A program made the position numbers and the translations under genes. Positions 41,659-51,298 of a stretch of 64,000 nt of DNA are shown in pieces. The notes below the pieces were generated by a model. It was not told where the DNA came from. It did not search any database and saw only the letters and a program-made list of their open reading frames with translations. Numbering within the stretch: position 1 is the stretch's first letter; each line of letters begins with the position of its first letter. Source of the DNA: Yersinia thracica (lineage in GTDB: Bacteria > Pseudomonadota > Gammaproteobacteria > Enterobacterales > Enterobacteriaceae); contig NZ_CABHXX010000023.1 in the NCBI RefSeq assembly GCF_902170565.1, positions 1-64,000 of the forward strand. The letters are read 5' to 3'.

Positions 41659-43008
41659 ATGGCCGTTAAAATCACTGTCTGGTTTCTCCTGACCCTGATA
41701 TCCACTCTCTGGCTAGGCTGGTACGGGCTAAATACACAACAAAACGAGCGAGAAGCTGAGTTTCGCACCATTCACCGCGAACTAAGCCAACAATTGGCCC
41801 AGCAGCAGGCAATTTTATTTTTGGCTCTGGAGCCGGCTCAACTGGTGCAATTGCAACGCCATTTCCCACAGTTAATCGCAATCAATCAAACACCGGCAGA
41901 CCCCTCTCAGCCCGGCCAACTTACCTTGCATATTCAGGAGGGAGATTACCGGTTGGCTAACTCATACAACGGCAGTGGTTTACAGGTTAATGCCCAGAAA
42001 TTACTGCAAATAGTGGGCTTACCGCCTCATTTTGACAGTTTGATATTGCGCTATCAGCAGCATCAACTCGCAATTTTGGGCCATTCGGCACCTGAAAGTT
42101 TCTGGCAGTGGCAAAAACCGGTGGGCGAAGGGGCGCAATCTTTCACTTTAATAGGTCATGCCACCCCGGTTTGGCGTGATTTACCCTGGTTCACCGCCCT
42201 GCTGCTTGCGCTGATAACAGCCGCCGCCTTATACAGTTGGCACCGTTGGCAGCAATTGGCTCAGCACCGTTTACATGCTGACCAGCGCGCCAAATTTGCT
42301 GATCAAGCCAGGCTCAATGCCATGGGGGAAATCGCCACCGGCATCGCCCATGAATTAAACCAGCCGCTCACCGCGACATTGACCTATAACCAAACCGCAC
42401 TACGGTTGTTACCGCCGCAGGATGAGAAAGTCGCTCCGTTGCTGGTGGCTTCTGTCGAGCAAATCAAGCGCATTGCTGCTTTGCTCGATCGGCTGCGAAC
42501 CTTACTCAGCCGTGGGCAGATAAATTTACAGCCGGTCGTGGTGGCTGATATCTGGCGGCGGGTTAATGTTTTGTTGAGCCAGGAAATAACTGCGGCGAAT
42601 GTGAAAATCATCAATATTATTCCTGCCAATCTGCCCACACTCCAAAGTGACCCTTTATGGCTGGAGCAGGTTTTTCATAATTTGCTCAGTAATGCCATTC
42701 AGGCTATCCAACAGACACCGGCCCCAACAATCACTTTCACCATAAAATTTACGCCAAAACAATATGTTATTCAGATTGAGGATAATGGCCCGGGGCTTAA
42801 TCGTCAGCAATTAGACAACTTATTCAGCCCCTTCTATACCACCCGAGAGAGTGGGCTAGGATTAGGGCTAACCCTGTGTGAAACATTGGTACAGCGTATG
42901 GATGGCGACATAAAAGCGAGAAACAATGAATATGGCGGCGCTTGCTTTACCCTGATTTTTCCTCTGATGACCGGGAGTACACATGACAAAACACATTTAT
43001 CTGATTGA
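41659..43008 (+). CDS. Membrane sensor histidine kinase
   Basis: A 449-residue HisKA/HATPase_c kinase. TM1 lies at about residues 5-22 (VWFLLTLISTLWLGWYGL) and TM2 at about 175-195 (WFTALLLALITAAALYSW). Between them is a ~150-residue periplasmic domain that I do not recognise. The H-box is IAHELNQPLTATLTYNQ near residue 232, the N-box LLSNAIQAI, the G1 box DNGPGL and the G2 box GLGLGLTL. Architecture and sequence resemble the FixL/DctB group. Its 3' end overlaps the response regulator by 26 bp, so they are a cognate pair. A likely periplasmic partner is the HbpS-like protein downstream. Confidence 0.9.
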   Translation: MAVKITVWFLLTLISTLWLGWYGLNTQQNEREAEFRTIHRELSQQLAQQQAILFLALEPAQLVQLQRHFPQLIAINQTPADPSQPGQLTLHIQEGDYRLANSYNGSGLQVNAQKLLQIVGLPPHFDSLILRYQQHQLAILGHSAPESFWQWQKPVGEGAQSFTLIGHATPVWRDLPWFTALLLALITAAALYSWHRWQQLAQHRLHADQRAKFADQARLNAMGEIATGIAHELNQPLTATLTYNQTALRLLPPQDEKVAPLLVASVEQIKRIAALLDRLRTLLSRGQINLQPVVVADIWRRVNVLLSQEITAANVKIINIIPANLPTLQSDPLWLEQVFHNLLSNAIQAIQQTPAPTITFTIKFTPKQYVIQIEDNGPGLNRQQLDNLFSPFYTTRESGLGLGLTLCETLVQRMDGDIKARNNEYGGACFTLIFPLMTGSTHDKTHLSD

Positions 43009-43585
43009 TGATGATGAGGGTGTTCGTGCTGCGTTGTCCGCGTTACTCTCGACCATGGGTTGGGAGGTTAAGGCGTTCAGTAACGGCCAGATATTCCTCG
43101 ATAATCTGACAGTTACCCAGCCGAGTTGTGTGCTGCTGGACATTCGCATGCCGGGTAAAAGTGGCATGACAATCTTAGAAACCATTCAAGAGCGTGATAG
43201 CGCCCTCCCGGTCATCATTATGACGGGGCATGGCAATGTTGAATTGTGCCGCCGGGCCTTTAAAGGCGGGGCGCTGGAATTTTTGACCAAACCCATTGAT
43301 GCCGATGTATTGATTGAAACCATCAGCATGGCGCTGGATCAACATGAGCAGGCACTAGCGGCCTATAAGCAGCAGGCAAGCTATCAACAGTTATTCAACC
43401 AACTCTCTGCTCGTGAGCGGGAAGTCGCCACCCTGATTATTCAAGGGGAAACCAGTAAACAGGTCGCCCATATTTTGTCGATTTCTCCGCGAACTGTCGA
43501 GGCCCACCGCGCCAATATCTTTGCCAAATTAGAGGTCAACTCGCTGGCATCACTTATTCATCACTATCACTTATCCTCCCAATAA
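42983..43585 (+). CDS. FixJ/NarL-family response regulator
   Basis: A 200-residue regulator. The receiver domain has acidic residues DDD near 8-10, phospho-acceptor Asp in LLDIRMPGKSG near 53, Thr in IIMTGHG and Lys in EFLTKPID. The C-terminal LuxR-type HTH is LSAREREVATLIIQGETSKQ and SPRTVEAHRANIF. It overlaps the kinase gene. Possible targets include the GlcG/HbpS-like gene 235 bp downstream. Confidence 0.92.
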   Translation: MTKHIYLIDDDEGVRAALSALLSTMGWEVKAFSNGQIFLDNLTVTQPSCVLLDIRMPGKSGMTILETIQERDSALPVIIMTGHGNVELCRRAFKGGALEFLTKPIDADVLIETISMALDQHEQALAAYKQQASYQQLFNQLSAREREVATLIIQGETSKQVAHILSISPRTVEAHRANIFAKLEVNSLASLIHHYHLSSQ

Positions 43586-43710
43586 TCCCCAAAGCAATTG
43601 TCGTTGCAGGTAGGCAGCCAGTGAACTCATCCCAATGAGCTTACATAAGTAAGTGATTCGGGTGCGCGAACGCAGCTAACACCCCTGCGGCGTCAAGTGC
43701 GCAGGGGATA
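43586..43710. repeat. ERIC-family element, about 125 bp
   Basis: It belongs to the same subfamily as 13506-13632. It contains GTTGCAGGTAGGCAGCCAG, ATGAGCTTACATAAGTAAGT and GCAGCTAACACCCCTGC. It begins immediately after the stop codon of the response regulator. Confidence 0.8.
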
Positions 43711-43820
43711 GGTAGAAGTACCTAGCAAAACGGGTAGTAGACCGAATATTTTTTCACCACTTTTCGCCGTAGGATAGCTTTACTGTGAGGAATTCACTTT
43801 GCTAACAATAAGGATTTTAT

Positions 43821-44315
43821 ATGATCAAGCCTATTGCCCTGACTTCTGCCTTATTCATCGGCCTGATAACTCAAGCCTCTGCTGCGGGTCTGAATACTGA
43901 ACGCAATATTTCTTTGGCGCTGGCCACCGATGTAGCCAGCCGTGCCCTCGCCGTTTGCCAGGCTGATGGCTATAACGTCGCGGTCACCGTCGTGGATCGC
44001 GCTGGCATCATCAAGACTGTACTGCGTGCAGATAATGCTGGCCCACATACGGTAAAAGCCAGTGAACAAAAAGCCTTTACCGCGCTGTCGACCAAAACCC
44101 CAAGTGGGCAAGTGATGGAAAACAGTCAAAAAAACCCTGCGGCGAATAACCTGAAAGATATTCCTGGTTTCTTGCTATTAGGTGGCGGAGTGCCAGTGAA
44201 AGCCGGTGATGAAGTGGTGGGTGCGATAGGTGTTGCCGGTGCGCCGGGTGGGCATTTGGATGCGCAATGTGCGACAAAAGCGCTGGAGCAAATCAGCGCT
44301 CAATTGAAGTCATAA
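43821..44315 (+). CDS. Exported GlcG/HbpS-like (DUF336) protein
   Basis: A 164-residue protein with a clear signal peptide (MIKPIALTSALFIGLITQASAAG, cut after ASA). The mature part is a GlcG/HbpS domain: ALAVCQADGYNVAVTVVDRAG, then KAFTALSTKTPSG, and GGGVPVKAGDEVVGAIGVAGAPGG near the end. In Streptomyces, secreted HbpS binds haem and modulates the SenS-SenR two-component system. Here the gene follows a two-component pair, which suggests a periplasmic sensor role. Haem binding is not shown by the sequence. Confidence 0.88.
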   Translation: MIKPIALTSALFIGLITQASAAGLNTERNISLALATDVASRALAVCQADGYNVAVTVVDRAGIIKTVLRADNAGPHTVKASEQKAFTALSTKTPSGQVMENSQKNPAANNLKDIPGFLLLGGGVPVKAGDEVVGAIGVAGAPGGHLDAQCATKALEQISAQLKS

Positions 44316-44328
44316 GATTATCAATACT

Positions 44329-44362
44329 ACGCCCCCACCCTCGGTGTCGAATATGGGGGCGT
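44329..44362. terminator. Bidirectional terminator between the HbpS-like gene and adeP
   Basis: The stem ACGCCCCCA (44329-44337) pairs with TGGGGGCGT (44354-44362) between two convergent genes. Confidence 0.7.
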
Positions 44363-44391
44363 GTTCAAAATCAGTGACTCATCATAAATTA

Positions 44392-45720
44392 TCAGTGATC
44401 AACAAACGCAATTTTCAGCACAAACAGTAGCGCAACTACGACCACGCATGGGCTGATCTCACGCCAGCGACCGGTACCTAACTTCATCAGGCAGTAAGAA
44501 ATAAAGCCCAGCGCAATCCCTTCAGTAATTGAGAAGCTAAACGGCATCATCACTGCGGTGACAAATGCTGGAACCGCTTCGGTCAAGTCATCCCATTTCA
44601 CACGGGACAAGCTGGATGTCATCAGCACGCCGACATAAATCAATGCACCCGCCGCTGCATAGGCAGGTACCATTCCAGCCAGCGGAGAAATAAATATCAC
44701 CAACAGGAAGAGGATCCCGACCACCACGGCGGTTAAACCAGTACGGCCACCGACAGAAACCCCAGAGGAGCTTTCAATATAAGCCGTCACTGACGACGTA
44801 CCAATAAACGCACCGGCAACAGAACTGATACTGTCCACATACAGCGCTTGTTTCATGCGCGGGAACTTCCCTTTATGGTCAGTTAAACCGGCTTTATCCG
44901 TCACACCAATTAATGTACCGGATGAATCAAACAGGTTAACCAGCATGAAGGAGAATATGATCCCCGCCATACCAATATTCAGCGCACCGGCTAAATCGAC
45001 CTGCCCGACCACGGAGGTCACACTAGGCGGCATGGAGAAAATACCAGAGTAATGCACATCACCCAGCGCCCAGCCGATTAAAGTCGTCACGACAATCGAC
45101 ACCAGCACCGCAGCATGAATATTGCGTGATGCCAGAATCGCAATGATAAAGAAGCCCAATGCTCCCAACAGGACACTGTGTGAAGTCAGATTCCCCACCG
45201 CGACTAATGTATCTGGATTAGCAACCACGATACCGGCGTTTTTCAGCCCCATCATGGCAATAAACAGGCCGATACCGCTGGTAATCCCCACCCGCAAACT
45301 CAGTGGAATGTTCGCTATCATCCAGTAACGGATGCGGAAAATAGTGAGCAAAAGGAAACCGATTGCGCCCCAGAAAATAGCCCCCATGCCGACTTGCCAT
45401 GAAATACCCATCGCGCCAACCACCACAAAAGCGAAGAAAGCGTTAAGCCCCATCGCCGGTGCCAGAGCGACCGGTAAGTTTGCCAATAGCCCCATAAAAA
45501 TACTGCCGAAAGCAGCAATCAGACAGGTGGTAACAAACACGGCCTGCACATCCATACCCGCAACCCCTAAAATCTGTGGGTTAACGAACACGATATAGAC
45601 CATGGTCAGGAAAGTGGTGATACCCGCAATCAGCTCAGTACGGGCGGTGGTGCCGTGTTGCTTTAGTTTAAAAACACGTTCGAGCAGCCCCTGCTCAGTA
45701 TCAAGGTTTGGTTTACTCAT
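44392..45720 (-). CDS. adeP: Adenine permease (NCS2/AzgA-type)
   Basis: A 442-residue inner-membrane proton symporter of the AzgA-like branch. It closely follows E. coli AdeP/YieG (445 aa) along its length. Landmarks are GTTARTELIAGITTFLTMVY, NPQILG, LAPAMGLNAFFAFV, GTSSVTAYIESSSGVSVGGR and PFSFSITEGIALGF. It imports adenine. A possible PurR operator lies upstream. Confidence 0.94.
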   Translation of the reverse strand: MSKPNLDTEQGLLERVFKLKQHGTTARTELIAGITTFLTMVYIVFVNPQILGVAGMDVQAVFVTTCLIAAFGSIFMGLLANLPVALAPAMGLNAFFAFVVVGAMGISWQVGMGAIFWGAIGFLLLTIFRIRYWMIANIPLSLRVGITSGIGLFIAMMGLKNAGIVVANPDTLVAVGNLTSHSVLLGALGFFIIAILASRNIHAAVLVSIVVTTLIGWALGDVHYSGIFSMPPSVTSVVGQVDLAGALNIGMAGIIFSFMLVNLFDSSGTLIGVTDKAGLTDHKGKFPRMKQALYVDSISSVAGAFIGTSSVTAYIESSSGVSVGGRTGLTAVVVGILFLLVIFISPLAGMVPAYAAAGALIYVGVLMTSSLSRVKWDDLTEAVPAFVTAVMMPFSFSITEGIALGFISYCLMKLGTGRWREISPCVVVVALLFVLKIAFVDH

Positions 45721-45767
45721 TTGAGGAGTTCCGCAAAAGGGAGTGACAGTTGCGGATATCCTATAAC

Positions 45768-45783
45768 AAAAAAACGGTTGTTT
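45768..45783 (-). promoter_or_regulatory. Possible PurR operator upstream of adeP
   Basis: On the minus strand AAACAACCGTTTTTTT matches the PurR box ACGCAAACGTTTGCGT at 11 of 16 positions, including the core CAAnCGnTT. It lies about 50 bp before the adeP start. The match is imperfect on the right arm. Confidence 0.4.
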
Positions 45784-45989
45784 AGAGCGAGATCACACTC
45801 TATTTGGCTATTTTTTATCTGCCGTGTTGCGCAACAGGCGGCTTAATTTTAACCACCCACTATTCAACTTATTGAATTTTATTCAGTTGATATGAGTAAT
45901 ATTGCTAGCAGGGTAATTATGTATCGCATTCTGGGGCAGGATGGTTAAAGTGGAATGAACTTAAAACGGCATAATAAAGGATGGATTGA

Positions 45990-46658
45990 GTGAACCAGAT
46001 TGAATGTGTCATGTTCGATTGTGATGGAACCTTGGTCGACAGTGAAGTTCTGTGTTGTCAGGCCTATGTTGTGATGTTTGCCCATTATGATATTCACTTG
46101 TCGCTGGAAGAGGTGATTAAGCGTTTTAAGGGCGTGAAACTCAATGAAATTGTTGCGCTGGTGAGTCAAGAAAACGGTCTGGATGAGCCAATAGAAAAGC
46201 TGGAGAAACTCTATCGCGATGAAGTTACTCGCTTATTTGATGCCAAGTTACAACCTATCGCCGGCGCAAAAACATTGTTAGAGCAAATAACACTGCCGGT
46301 TTGCGTGGTGTCCAATGGGCCGGTGAGTAAAATGCAGCACTCTCTGGGCTTGACCGACTTACTGCCTTTCTTTGAAGAAAGACTCTATAGCGGCTACGAC
46401 ATCCAACGTTGGAAGCCCGATCCCGCGTTGATTTATCATGCCGCAGAAGAGATGAAGGTCGCGGCCGAGCGCTGTATTTTGATTGAAGATTCAGCAGCCG
46501 GTACCCATGCCGGAATAGCGGCCGGGATACCGGTCTATTATTACTGTGCCGATCCGCACAATCAGCCGATTCACCACCCATTAGTCACCATGTTTGATGA
46601 CATGCGGCAACTGCCTGACTTATGGCGCGCCAGAGGCTGGCAGATAACCCGAACTTAA
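45990..46658 (+). CDS. yieH: 6-phosphogluconate phosphatase (HAD family)
   Basis: A 222-residue HAD-like phosphatase (E. coli YieH 221 aa). Motif I is FDCDGTLVDSE near residue 9, motif II is VVSNGP, motif III Lys is in RWKPDPALIYHAA, and motif IV is IEDSAAGTHAG. The GTG start at 45990 follows AAAGGA. It is divergent from adeP and its last four bases overlap the end of the ABC permease gene on the other strand. Confidence 0.93.
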   Translation: MNQIECVMFDCDGTLVDSEVLCCQAYVVMFAHYDIHLSLEEVIKRFKGVKLNEIVALVSQENGLDEPIEKLEKLYRDEVTRLFDAKLQPIAGAKTLLEQITLPVCVVSNGPVSKMQHSLGLTDLLPFFEERLYSGYDIQRWKPDPALIYHAAEEMKVAAERCILIEDSAAGTHAGIAAGIPVYYYCADPHNQPIHHPLVTMFDDMRQLPDLWRARGWQITRT

Positions 46659-47410
46659 CTTGCTGGTAATACAGGTTTATTTCGCCACCAGCGCCATGAA
46701 CCTTTAATGGCGCTTTGCTTATTAATGGCATGTTGGGGGCTGAAGCGGCGGTTAAGGCCATTTGCCAGTAAGTCCAGCGCCAGACATAAAACGAAATAGA
46801 CCAATGCCACGAACAGGAAGACTTCCATCGGGTAAACCATACTGCGGTTATTAACCTGAGTGGCCAAAAACGTCAGTTCATTGACTCCGACGATATAAGC
46901 CAGCGAGGTATCCTTAATCAAAGAAATCCATTGATTAATAAATGATGGCACCATCATGCGCAGGGCCTGCGGCAAAACCACAAACCACAAAACTTGCCAG
47001 CGATTGAAGCCCAATGACAAACCCGCCTGCCACTGCCCCACCCCAATCGCCACAATTCCGGCTTTCACCGCATGAGCCAGATAAGCTGAAGCAATCAGTG
47101 CCAGCGCACATACCACAGTGGTGATTTCGGGGATATCCACACCAAATACAATCGGCAGTAGGAAATACGTCCAAAAAATCAACATAATCACGGGAATAGC
47201 GCGGAAAAAACCTAAAAATGCGGCTAATATTCCCGCCCAGACACCGCGGGACATCGCCAGCACCACACCCAACACCGTGCCTAAAATAGCCGATACCACA
47301 CCAGCTAACAGGCTGATTAACAAGGTTAATGCAGCTCCGCCTAACGGGCCATCAGGAAATGTGCCCCACAACAGATAAGTCCAGTTATCGGCAATAATCG
47401 TAAAATCCAT
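46655..47410 (-). CDS. Polar amino-acid ABC transporter permease (second subunit)
   Basis: A 251-residue HisM/GlnP-family permease. I chose the ATG at 47410 (MDFTIIADNWTYLLWGTFPDGPLGG), which has GGGG nearby and lies one base after the preceding stop. The longer frame to 47464 overlaps the upstream gene without support. The EAA-like loop is GLSLGFNRWQVLWFVVLPQALR. It pairs with the permease upstream to form the membrane channel. No ATPase gene follows. The next gene is yieH on the opposite strand. Confidence 0.9.
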   Translation of the reverse strand: MDFTIIADNWTYLLWGTFPDGPLGGAALTLLISLLAGVVSAILGTVLGVVLAMSRGVWAGILAAFLGFFRAIPVIMLIFWTYFLLPIVFGVDIPEITTVVCALALIASAYLAHAVKAGIVAIGVGQWQAGLSLGFNRWQVLWFVVLPQALRMMVPSFINQWISLIKDTSLAYIVGVNELTFLATQVNNRSMVYPMEVFLFVALVYFVLCLALDLLANGLNRRFSPQHAINKQSAIKGSWRWWRNKPVLPAS

Positions 47411-47411
47411 C

Positions 47412-48149
47412 TCAGTGCCCCTTAACGATGGTTCGCTGCTGACGCCACATGCCCCAGGCCTCAATCAACGCAATAATCGTGATATACAACACCGTTGCCA
47501 CACCGAAAGCCTGGAATGTCCGCAAAGTTTCCGTTTCAACCTGGCGGGAAGCATAAGAAAGCTCGGCCACACCAATAGCCATCGCTAATGATGAGTTTTT
47601 AATAATATTCATATATTGGCCGAGTAATGGCGGCATGGCGATTTTCAACGCCTGCGGCAATACAACATGGCGCATAGACTGCCACCCCGTCAGCCCCAAT
47701 GCATGGGCAGCATATTTTTGCCCCTTGGCAACCCCGCTGATCCCCGAGCGCAACTCTTCTGCAATAAACGCCGTGGAATAAAAGGTCAAACCGATAAAAC
47801 CGGCCAAAAACTCAAAAGAAGGCCAGCCGAGAGTTAGCCCAAAAACCGTGATTTCATGGGGAGTATTAAGCCAGGGTATCCAAGATGCGGGCAGAAATTG
47901 ACTGGCAGCAAAATACCAAAAGAACAACTGGATAAGCAGCGGCGTATTACGAAATAGCGTGCTGTAACCAATCGCAAACCATTGCAACCCTTTGAGTTCG
48001 CTGTCCCTGGCCGCGGCCAGTAAAAAACCCAATAGCGTAGAGGCCACCACTGTGCAGGCAGAAATCCACAACGTCAGCAGAAAACCGTTCCATAACCAGC
48101 CGAGATATTGCGGAGCCAGCAGCCAGTCAGTAAGGTGATGTAGATTCAT
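47412..48149 (-). CDS. Polar amino-acid ABC transporter permease (first subunit)
   Basis: A 245-residue HisM/GlnP-family permease with about five helices. The coupling loop is AHALGLTGWQSMRHVVLPQAL near residue 150. RNTPLLIQLFFWYFA is the family signature near residue 87. It is separated from the next permease by one base. It resembles AatQ/GltJ-type subunits for acidic amino acids, but the substrate is not certain. Confidence 0.9.
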   Translation of the reverse strand: MNLHHLTDWLLAPQYLGWLWNGFLLTLWISACTVVASTLLGFLLAAARDSELKGLQWFAIGYSTLFRNTPLLIQLFFWYFAASQFLPASWIPWLNTPHEITVFGLTLGWPSFEFLAGFIGLTFYSTAFIAEELRSGISGVAKGQKYAAHALGLTGWQSMRHVVLPQALKIAMPPLLGQYMNIIKNSSLAMAIGVAELSYASRQVETETLRTFQAFGVATVLYITIIALIEAWGMWRQQRTIVKGH

Positions 48150-48236
48150 AGGCTTTTATACCTATATTCATCTGATATCCGAATAGTACGGATGTTTACG
48201 TACACAATAAAATCCATCTTATTTTCACTACCGCGC

Positions 48237-48438
<202 letters not shown>

Positions 48439-49293
48439 TTAGGCTTTAGGCTGTTGATCCAATGGTGCAAATTTGAAATCGCCACGTGGTTGAGCTGCTT
48501 TAGTTTCTGGCCCGAACCAGCGGTCATAAATTTTCGCGGCTTCGCCATCTTTTTCCAGTTTAACCAGCGTCTCGTTCACTTGAGCAGTTAAGCGCTCCTC
48601 CCCTTTAGGAATCCCAACGCCTTGATATTCTTTAGTAATACTGAATGGTGAGATTTCAAAATCTGCTTTTTGTGCCGCAGGCAGGTTACCCAGCAGCCCA
48701 ACTAATTTTGCATCATCCTGAGTGATTGCTTGAACATTACCATTGCGCAGAGCGGTAAATGCCACCGGAGTATCATCATAGGAAATGACTTTCGCCGTTG
48801 GATAACGATCACGTAAGGTTATTTCCTGTACCGTGCCTTTATCCGCGCCGATACGCAACCCAGCGATGTCTTCTGGCGTTTTCAACACACCTTTATGGGC
48901 AATAAACTTCTGACCCGTGGCAAAGTATGGCAAGCTGAAGTTCACTTCCTTGGCGCGGTCATCCGTAATAGTGAAGTTGGCAGCAATCAGATCCACTTTT
49001 TTAGAGGTCAGTAACGGAATACGGTTAGCTGGGTTAGTTGCCCGCAGTTCAACTTTTACACCTAAATCCTTCGCAATTGCATTCGCTACATCAACATCAT
49101 ATCCCACCAGTTTTTTAGTCTGTGGGTCGATATAACCAAAGGGTGGGTTGCTATCGAAAACAGCAATCCGCACTACACCAGCCTGTTTAATATCATCCAG
49201 TTTATCTGCGTGAGCAGCACCAGAAAGTGTGGCCAGACCGGCTAACAGCGTGAGTGCCAGAACGCTTTTTTTGGTGGTTAGAGATTGCTTCAT
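48439..49293 (-). CDS. Amino-acid ABC transporter substrate-binding protein (family 3)
   Basis: A 284-residue periplasmic binding protein. The signal peptide MKQSLTTKKSVLALTLLAG ends at AHA. The family 3 motifs are VVRIAVFDSNPPFGYIDP, GYDVDVANAIAKDL, AANFTITDDRAKEVNFS-type and IGADKGTVQE. An AGGAG ribosome site precedes the start. It is likely specific for polar or acidic amino acids. The two permease genes follow after a 202-bp ERIC-like element. Confidence 0.92.
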   Translation of the reverse strand: MKQSLTTKKSVLALTLLAGLATLSGAAHADKLDDIKQAGVVRIAVFDSNPPFGYIDPQTKKLVGYDVDVANAIAKDLGVKVELRATNPANRIPLLTSKKVDLIAANFTITDDRAKEVNFSLPYFATGQKFIAHKGVLKTPEDIAGLRIGADKGTVQEITLRDRYPTAKVISYDDTPVAFTALRNGNVQAITQDDAKLVGLLGNLPAAQKADFEISPFSITKEYQGVGIPKGEERLTAQVNETLVKLEKDGEAAKIYDRWFGPETKAAQPRGDFKFAPLDQQPKA

Positions 49294-49547
49294 TGAAAGC
49301 TCCTAAGATGATTGAGATGTTGCGATACAGGTAAGCTACCAAGTCAGCGTTAGGTCAGGAAATAATATAAAACGATATATTTATAACTAAATCATCTCAG
49401 GGGATAAGTTTACTTATATTGAAAGAAAAAGTGAAATCATGGGCGGGGAAAACGGGCGATTATGGCCGTGAATCCCCGGCCAAACCGCATTTTTAGCGCG
49501 TATGAGTAACAACCCTCCCCACAGAGCTATCTACCGCTTAACACTAT

Positions 49548-50201
49548 TTAATTGGTTGTTTCTTCTGCTTTTATCTTTTCGTGATGATTTGCAGTAGTGG
49601 GTTTAACTTTCGTCTTTGTCAGACTCGCAGGATCTTCGGTAATCTCTGACTGACCAATGAAAACACCGCCTTTCTTGATGGAGAAATTACTGCCTTTTAC
49701 AATGCCGTTTAACCGACCATTCTCCAAAATTTCCAAATGATCGGAAACACAAACCCCCTCGACCCTCCCATCAACCGTAATGTGAGGGGCGGTTAAATTC
49801 CCTTCAATATGACCACTGCGCATCAATCTTAGAGTGCCTTCATTGACGGCAATATCACCGATGACAACACCATAAATTTGAATATCGCCATCAAGATTAA
49901 TATTACCTTTTAACTTTGTTCCCACCGCTATAATCGTATTTGTCTTCGCGGAGTCTGATGGCGAACCCGATAATGGGGCCGAAGAGGGTAGAGAAGAGTT
50001 GGCCATAATAGACACCTTGTCATGACTGCTTGCTTTCTTTTTAAACATAATATTTATCAGAATAAAAATGAGGAATAAAGTAGGAGCAAGAAGAAGATAA
50101 AAAAATAAATTGTAGACTATATAGCTAACTAAACATGCACCCCAGACCACCCACAGCAGGCTAAGAGCGACATTCTTTGGCATATACAGACGTATGTTCA
50201 C
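49548..50201 (-). CDS. Membrane-anchored bactofilin-family protein
   Basis: A 217-residue protein. One or two hydrophobic helices lie at about residues 10-52, followed by a basic KKK stretch. A bactofilin (polymer-forming cytoskeletal) beta-helix domain covers about residues 88-185, with repeated short strands (GTKLKGNINLDGDIQIYGVV, GDIAVNEGTLRL). The tail is charged. Bactofilins polymerise and organise the envelope or attach other proteins to it. The start used is GTG at 50201, and an ATG at 50183 is also possible. It is monocistronic, with an AT-rich 330-bp upstream region that has no other gene. Confidence 0.85.
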   Translation of the reverse strand: MNIRLYMPKNVALSLLWVVWGACLVSYIVYNLFFYLLLAPTLFLIFILINIMFKKKASSHDKVSIMANSSLPSSAPLSGSPSDSAKTNTIIAVGTKLKGNINLDGDIQIYGVVIGDIAVNEGTLRLMRSGHIEGNLTAPHITVDGRVEGVCVSDHLEILENGRLNGIVKGSNFSIKKGGVFIGQSEITEDPASLTKTKVKPTTANHHEKIKAEETTN

Positions 50202-50488
50202 TTATCCCGCCCAATGTAAACGCATATTAAAAATCACATATGCTTATGTAGATAAATATTAAAATCACCATTAAATGATAATAAGGAAGTATTCTTTCCT
50301 CCTAAAGGAACTTACATTTCCTCAAAACAATAAAACCATTTAAATATATGCCTACAAAGCAACACAATACGGTTTCATTATGTCAATCAATGGGTGATTA
50401 AATATAAACAGAGATAAAACGAGAATGATTTAGCTTAATAAACTAATAAGAGGGCGGCCAAGGCGGGAGAGATAATTTATAAAAACAA

Positions 50489-50525
50489 CCCCCAATCAAG
50501 CAGGAATGCTTAATCTGATTGGGGG
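50489..50525 (-). terminator. Terminator after phoU
   Basis: The perfect stem CCCCCAATCA (50489-50498) pairs with TGATTGGGGG (50516-50525). On the minus strand it is followed by TTGTTTTTAT. It ends the pst operon. I see no gene in the adjoining AT-rich stretch 50202-50488. Confidence 0.9.
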
Positions 50526-50532
50526 AAACAGG

Positions 50533-51255
50533 TTACTTTTCAGCTTTATTAGAAAGCAGTTTTTCTAAATCATCGCCACCTAAGTGACGGAAATCCTGAC
50601 CTTTAACAAAGTAGAAGATAAATTCGCAGATATTCTGGCAGCGGTCGCCAATGCGTTCAATCGAACGGGCGCAAAACAATGCTGTCAGCACACTTGGGAT
50701 AGTTCGCGGATCTTCCATCATATACGTCATTAACTGGCGCACAATGCCTTCATATTCCTGATCGACTTTCTTATCTTCGCGATAGATTCGGATAGCTTCA
50801 TCCAAATCCATACGGGCAAAGGCATCCAGAACATCATGCAGCATCTGTACAGTATGACGGCCTAAAGACTCCAAACTGACCAGTAAAGGCTGGTGTTGAT
50901 GAGAGAATTTCTCCAGCGCAGTACGGCAGATTTTATCCGCCACATCACCGATGCGCTCTAGCTCAGAAATCGTCTTGATGATGGCCATCACCAGACGCAA
51001 ATCACTCGCCGTTGGTTGGCGTTTGGCAATGATGCGCACACAGGCTTCATCAATAGCCACTTCCATCATATTGACCTTTTTATCGCCAGCAATGACCTGT
51101 TTTGCCAACTCGCCGTCCTGATTGTGCATGGCGGTGATCGCGTCAGATAATTGTTGTTCCACCAGCCCGCCCATGGTCAATACTTGGGTGCGGATATGTT
51201 CAAGTTCTGCATTGAACTGGCCGGAAATATGTTTATTGAGATTCAAGTTATCCAT
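50533..51255 (-). CDS. phoU: Phosphate signalling protein PhoU
   Basis: A 240-residue helical regulator linking the Pst transporter to PhoR and repressing the Pho regulon when phosphate is ample. I chose the ATG at 51255, which gives [19 protein letters not shown] as in E. coli (241 aa) and follows GGGAAG. The open frame to 51393 reads through a repeat and is not coding. The two PhoU repeats show [12 protein letters not shown] and [13 protein letters not shown] metal-binding motifs. Confidence 0.97.
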   Translation of the reverse strand: MDNLNLNKHISGQFNAELEHIRTQVLTMGGLVEQQLSDAITAMHNQDGELAKQVIAGDKKVNMMEVAIDEACVRIIAKRQPTASDLRLVMAIIKTISELERIGDVADKICRTALEKFSHQHQPLLVSLESLGRHTVQMLHDVLDAFARMDLDEAIRIYREDKKVDQEYEGIVRQLMTYMMEDPRTIPSVLTALFCARSIERIGDRCQNICEFIFYFVKGQDFRHLGGDDLEKLLSNKAEK

Positions 51256-51298
51256 GAGACTTCCCGTACATGTAAATAGACGAAATTGATGTGGTATG

